This document shows, in pieces, positions 62,182 through 64,000 of a stretch of DNA of 64,000 nucleotides. A model generated the notes under the pieces. It was not told the origin of the DNA, made no database searches, and worked only from the letters and a program-made list of their open reading frames with translations. How positions within the stretch are numbered: position 1 is the first letter of the stretch; each line of letters begins with the position of its first letter. The stretch comes from FEN-1297 sp963710735 (GTDB lineage Bacteria; Bacteroidota; Ignavibacteria; Ignavibacteriales; Ignavibacteriaceae): positions 472,745 to 536,744 of the forward strand of contig CAVQBN010000006.1 of the NCBI GenBank assembly GCA_963710735.1, written 5' to 3'. The position numbers were made by a program, and so were the translations under genes.

Positions 62182-64000
62182 ATGAATAAAAAATCTTTAA
62201 ATCTACTTGAAAATACGGATCAAGACGAACCTCTTAAGAAAGACATTCGTGAGCTTGGAATTATCTTGGGTAATGTTCTTAAAGAACAGGCCGGAAATAA
62301 CATTTATGAAATGGTAGAAAAACTTCGACATCTAACAAAGCAGCTACGCACTGAGTTTAATGAACAAACCAGAAAAGAAATACTAGCATTAATCGACTCT
62401 CTAGGTATAGAGGATGCATACAAAGTTGTAAGAGCTTTCTCAATTTATTTTATTCTTGTAAACGCAGCTGACGAAGTTCATAAAATTAGAGTTCAAAGGA
62501 ATGATTTGATTAGGCAGGCTAAACCGCTCAAAGGTTCGGTTCAGGATGCTTTAACAGAACTTAACAAGGAAAAACTGAGCAAAGATGAAATAAAAAATAT
62601 TCTCGGTAAAATTGAAATTATTCCGGTATTTACTGCTCATCCAACGGAAGCAACCCGGCAAACAATATTGAGAAAGATATTGAAGATAAGCAAATTGCTT
62701 TTACAAAGAGAATTATCAATAAACACCTTGGAAGAAAGTGAATCAATAAATCTAAATCTTCAATCTGAAATTACTTTATTATGGCAGTCGAATGAAATAA
62801 GATTTCAAAAAGTTACAGTTAACGATGAAATTCAACACGGCCTTTTCTTTTTTAAGGAAGTTATTTATGATGTTATACCTAAATTTTACATAAAGCTGAA
62901 TTCAAATCTTAAATCATTATTTAAAATGGAAGATCCTTCCCCTGTTATCATTAAATTCGGATCATGGATTGGAGGTGATAGAGACGGTCATCCTTTCGTA
63001 ACTGTTGATTTAACTAAAGACACTATGCTAAATAATAAAAAGCAGATAATAAATTTATATCAAAGAGATTTAGAACAGCTCTATACCGAATTGAGCTCTT
63101 CATTAAAAATTGCAAAGGTTAATCCGGATCTTTTTAAATCCACCAAATATGATAACTCGCTTTTAGGTAAGCAGAATACCGGCGGAATTCTTCGCGATCC
63201 ATCGGAAATTTATCGTGCTAAAATTCTATTAATTTCTTTAAAATTGGAGGAAGCAAAACAAAATTCTAATTTAGGTTATAAAAAATCCAAAGACTTTATA
63301 GATGACCTGTACTTAATATTCAATAGTCTAAATGATAATAACGGGAAAATTATTGCCGAAACAATAGTATTGCCTTTAATATATAAAGCGCAAACATTCG
63401 GTTTCCGTTTAGCGGCGCTGGACATAAGGCAGAACGCTTCTTTAATAAATGAAGCAATCATTGACATATTAAAGTACTCTGAAGTTTGTGATAATTTCAA
63501 ATCATTCCCGGAGGAAGAAAAGATTAGAATACTAACAACAGAAATACTAACATCCAGGCCGCTTAAAAATTCTTTCAGCAAATTAAGCGAATCAACACAA
63601 CAGGTTTTAGGTGAACTTGGAATTATTAAATGGGGAAAGGAAAACATAGCCTTTAATGCATGCAACGATTATATAATTAGCAATTGTTCTTCTGTGAGTG
63701 ATGTATTGAGTGCAATTCTTCTAGCAAAAGAAGCCGGCTTAATTTCTGTTTTAAATAAAAAAATTACTTTCTCTAATTTTGATGTACTTCCCCTTTTTGA
63801 AACAATCAGCGATCTTCGGCGAGCCGACCAAATAATTAAAGAACTTTTTGAAAATAAAGCATATTCACAGCACTTAAAACTCAGAGGAAAAGTACAAAAA
63901 ATAATGATAGGATATTCCGACAGCAATAAGGACGGCGGAATTGTAACTTCCAATTACGAATTGTATAAAGCTCAAAGAAATTTAAAACGCTTGTGCGATA
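62182..64000 (+). CDS. ppc: Phosphoenolpyruvate carboxylase (runs off the right edge)
   Basis: 606 codons are in the window, open to the edge; family length is about 850-930. It carboxylates PEP with bicarbonate to oxaloacetate, refilling the TCA cycle. Signatures: FTAHPTEATRQT with the catalytic His (about 153), GGDRDGHPFV (about 264-273), LDIRQ (about 413) and GYSDSNKDGG (about 576-585). The frame is uninterrupted as far as it goes. A good promoter lies upstream. Confidence 0.97.
   Translation, partial: MNKKSLNLLENTDQDEPLKKDIRELGIILGNVLKEQAGNNIYEMVEKLRHLTKQLRTEFNEQTRKEILALIDSLGIEDAYKVVRAFSIYFILVNAADEVHKIRVQRNDLIRQAKPLKGSVQDALTELNKEKLSKDEIKNILGKIEIIPVFTAHPTEATRQTILRKILKISKLLLQRELSINTLEESESINLNLQSEITLLWQSNEIRFQKVTVNDEIQHGLFFFKEVIYDVIPKFYIKLNSNLKSLFKMEDPSPVIIKFGSWIGGDRDGHPFVTVDLTKDTMLNNKKQIINLYQRDLEQLYTELSSSLKIAKVNPDLFKSTKYDNSLLGKQNTGGILRDPSEIYRAKILLISLKLEEAKQNSNLGYKKSKDFIDDLYLIFNSLNDNNGKIIAETIVLPLIYKAQTFGFRLAALDIRQNASLINEAIIDILKYSEVCDNFKSFPEEEKIRILTTEILTSRPLKNSFSKLSESTQQVLGELGIIKWGKENIAFNACNDYIISNCSSVSDVLSAILLAKEAGLISVLNKKITFSNFDVLPLFETISDLRRADQIIKELFENKAYSQHLKLRGKVQKIMIGYSDSNKDGGIVTSNYELYKAQRNLKRLCD

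Overview
The window is AT-rich bacterial chromosome that is almost entirely coding, on both strands. There are no tRNA or rRNA genes, no insertion sequences and no CRISPR array. Gene content and control signals point to the Bacteroidota/Chlorobiota/Ignavibacteriota group, and an Ignavibacteria-like lineage is my best guess (inference). The pointers are a plug-and-barrel outer-membrane protein, a CarboxypepD_reg/DUF5686 protein, golvesin-domain amidases, a LytS/LytTR pair, DUF6515 and DUF4922 proteins, and promoters of the TTG-N20-TAnnTTTG type. Several genes also have good Shine-Dalgarno sites, and GTG starts occur.

Layout. 1-5.3 kb (minus): a truncated MFS transporter, an RRM RNA-binding protein, radA, and alaS with a cluster of frameshifts. 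5.5-7.3 kb (plus): an ECF sigma factor overlapping an RskA-type anti-sigma factor. 7.3-8.8 kb (minus): a small membrane protein and arginase. 9.0-14.3 kb (plus): a glycan-related run of a SpoIID/LytB-domain protein without signal peptide, a GT4, a double-domain GT2 and a DUF4922 HxHxQ nucleotidyltransferase-like protein. 14.4-20.2 kb (minus): an AI-2E-family membrane protein, a HEGYPGHH metallopeptidase-like lipoprotein, a secreted GH13 enzyme and HU. 20.5-25.9 kb: an outer-membrane receptor-like barrel, a LytS/LytTR two-component pair, a lipocalin and a small outer-membrane protein.

26.2-29.4 kb (plus): egtB-egtD (ergothioneine synthesis) and a RelE/HigB-like toxin with an XRE antitoxin. 29.5-33.6 kb (minus): a DinB-fold protein, valS and a lipoprotein acid phosphatase. 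33.9-36.8 kb (plus): DUF1015, serC and a small lipoprotein. 36.9-46.6 kb (minus): DUF2203, Pit phosphate transporter with a DUF47/PhoU-like partner, a large MscS channel, pruA, a DUF6515 protein, ychF and an ABC-F ATPase. 46.8-53.0 kb (minus): dipeptidyl-peptidase III (frameshifted C-terminus), a HAD hydrolase and two overlapping M16 peptidase-like genes. 53.2-55.7 kb (plus): a DUF5686 outer-membrane protein. 55.7-61.9 kb (minus): two tandem ~1000-residue lipoprotein amidases. 62.2 kb to the end (plus): the start of phosphoenolpyruvate carboxylase.

The most notable features are these. The amidase paralogues share a nearly identical 1.3-kb 3' module whose codon use differs from the diverged 5' halves, and their amidase domain is split by a golvesin-like domain. 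The M16 pair has no intact HxxEH zinc motif in either member. The SpoIID/GT/GT/DUF4922 run suggests an undescribed intracellular or inner-membrane glycan pathway. Three loci share an identically spaced promoter. Clusters of frameshifts in alaS and the DPP III gene look more like local consensus errors than real gene decay.
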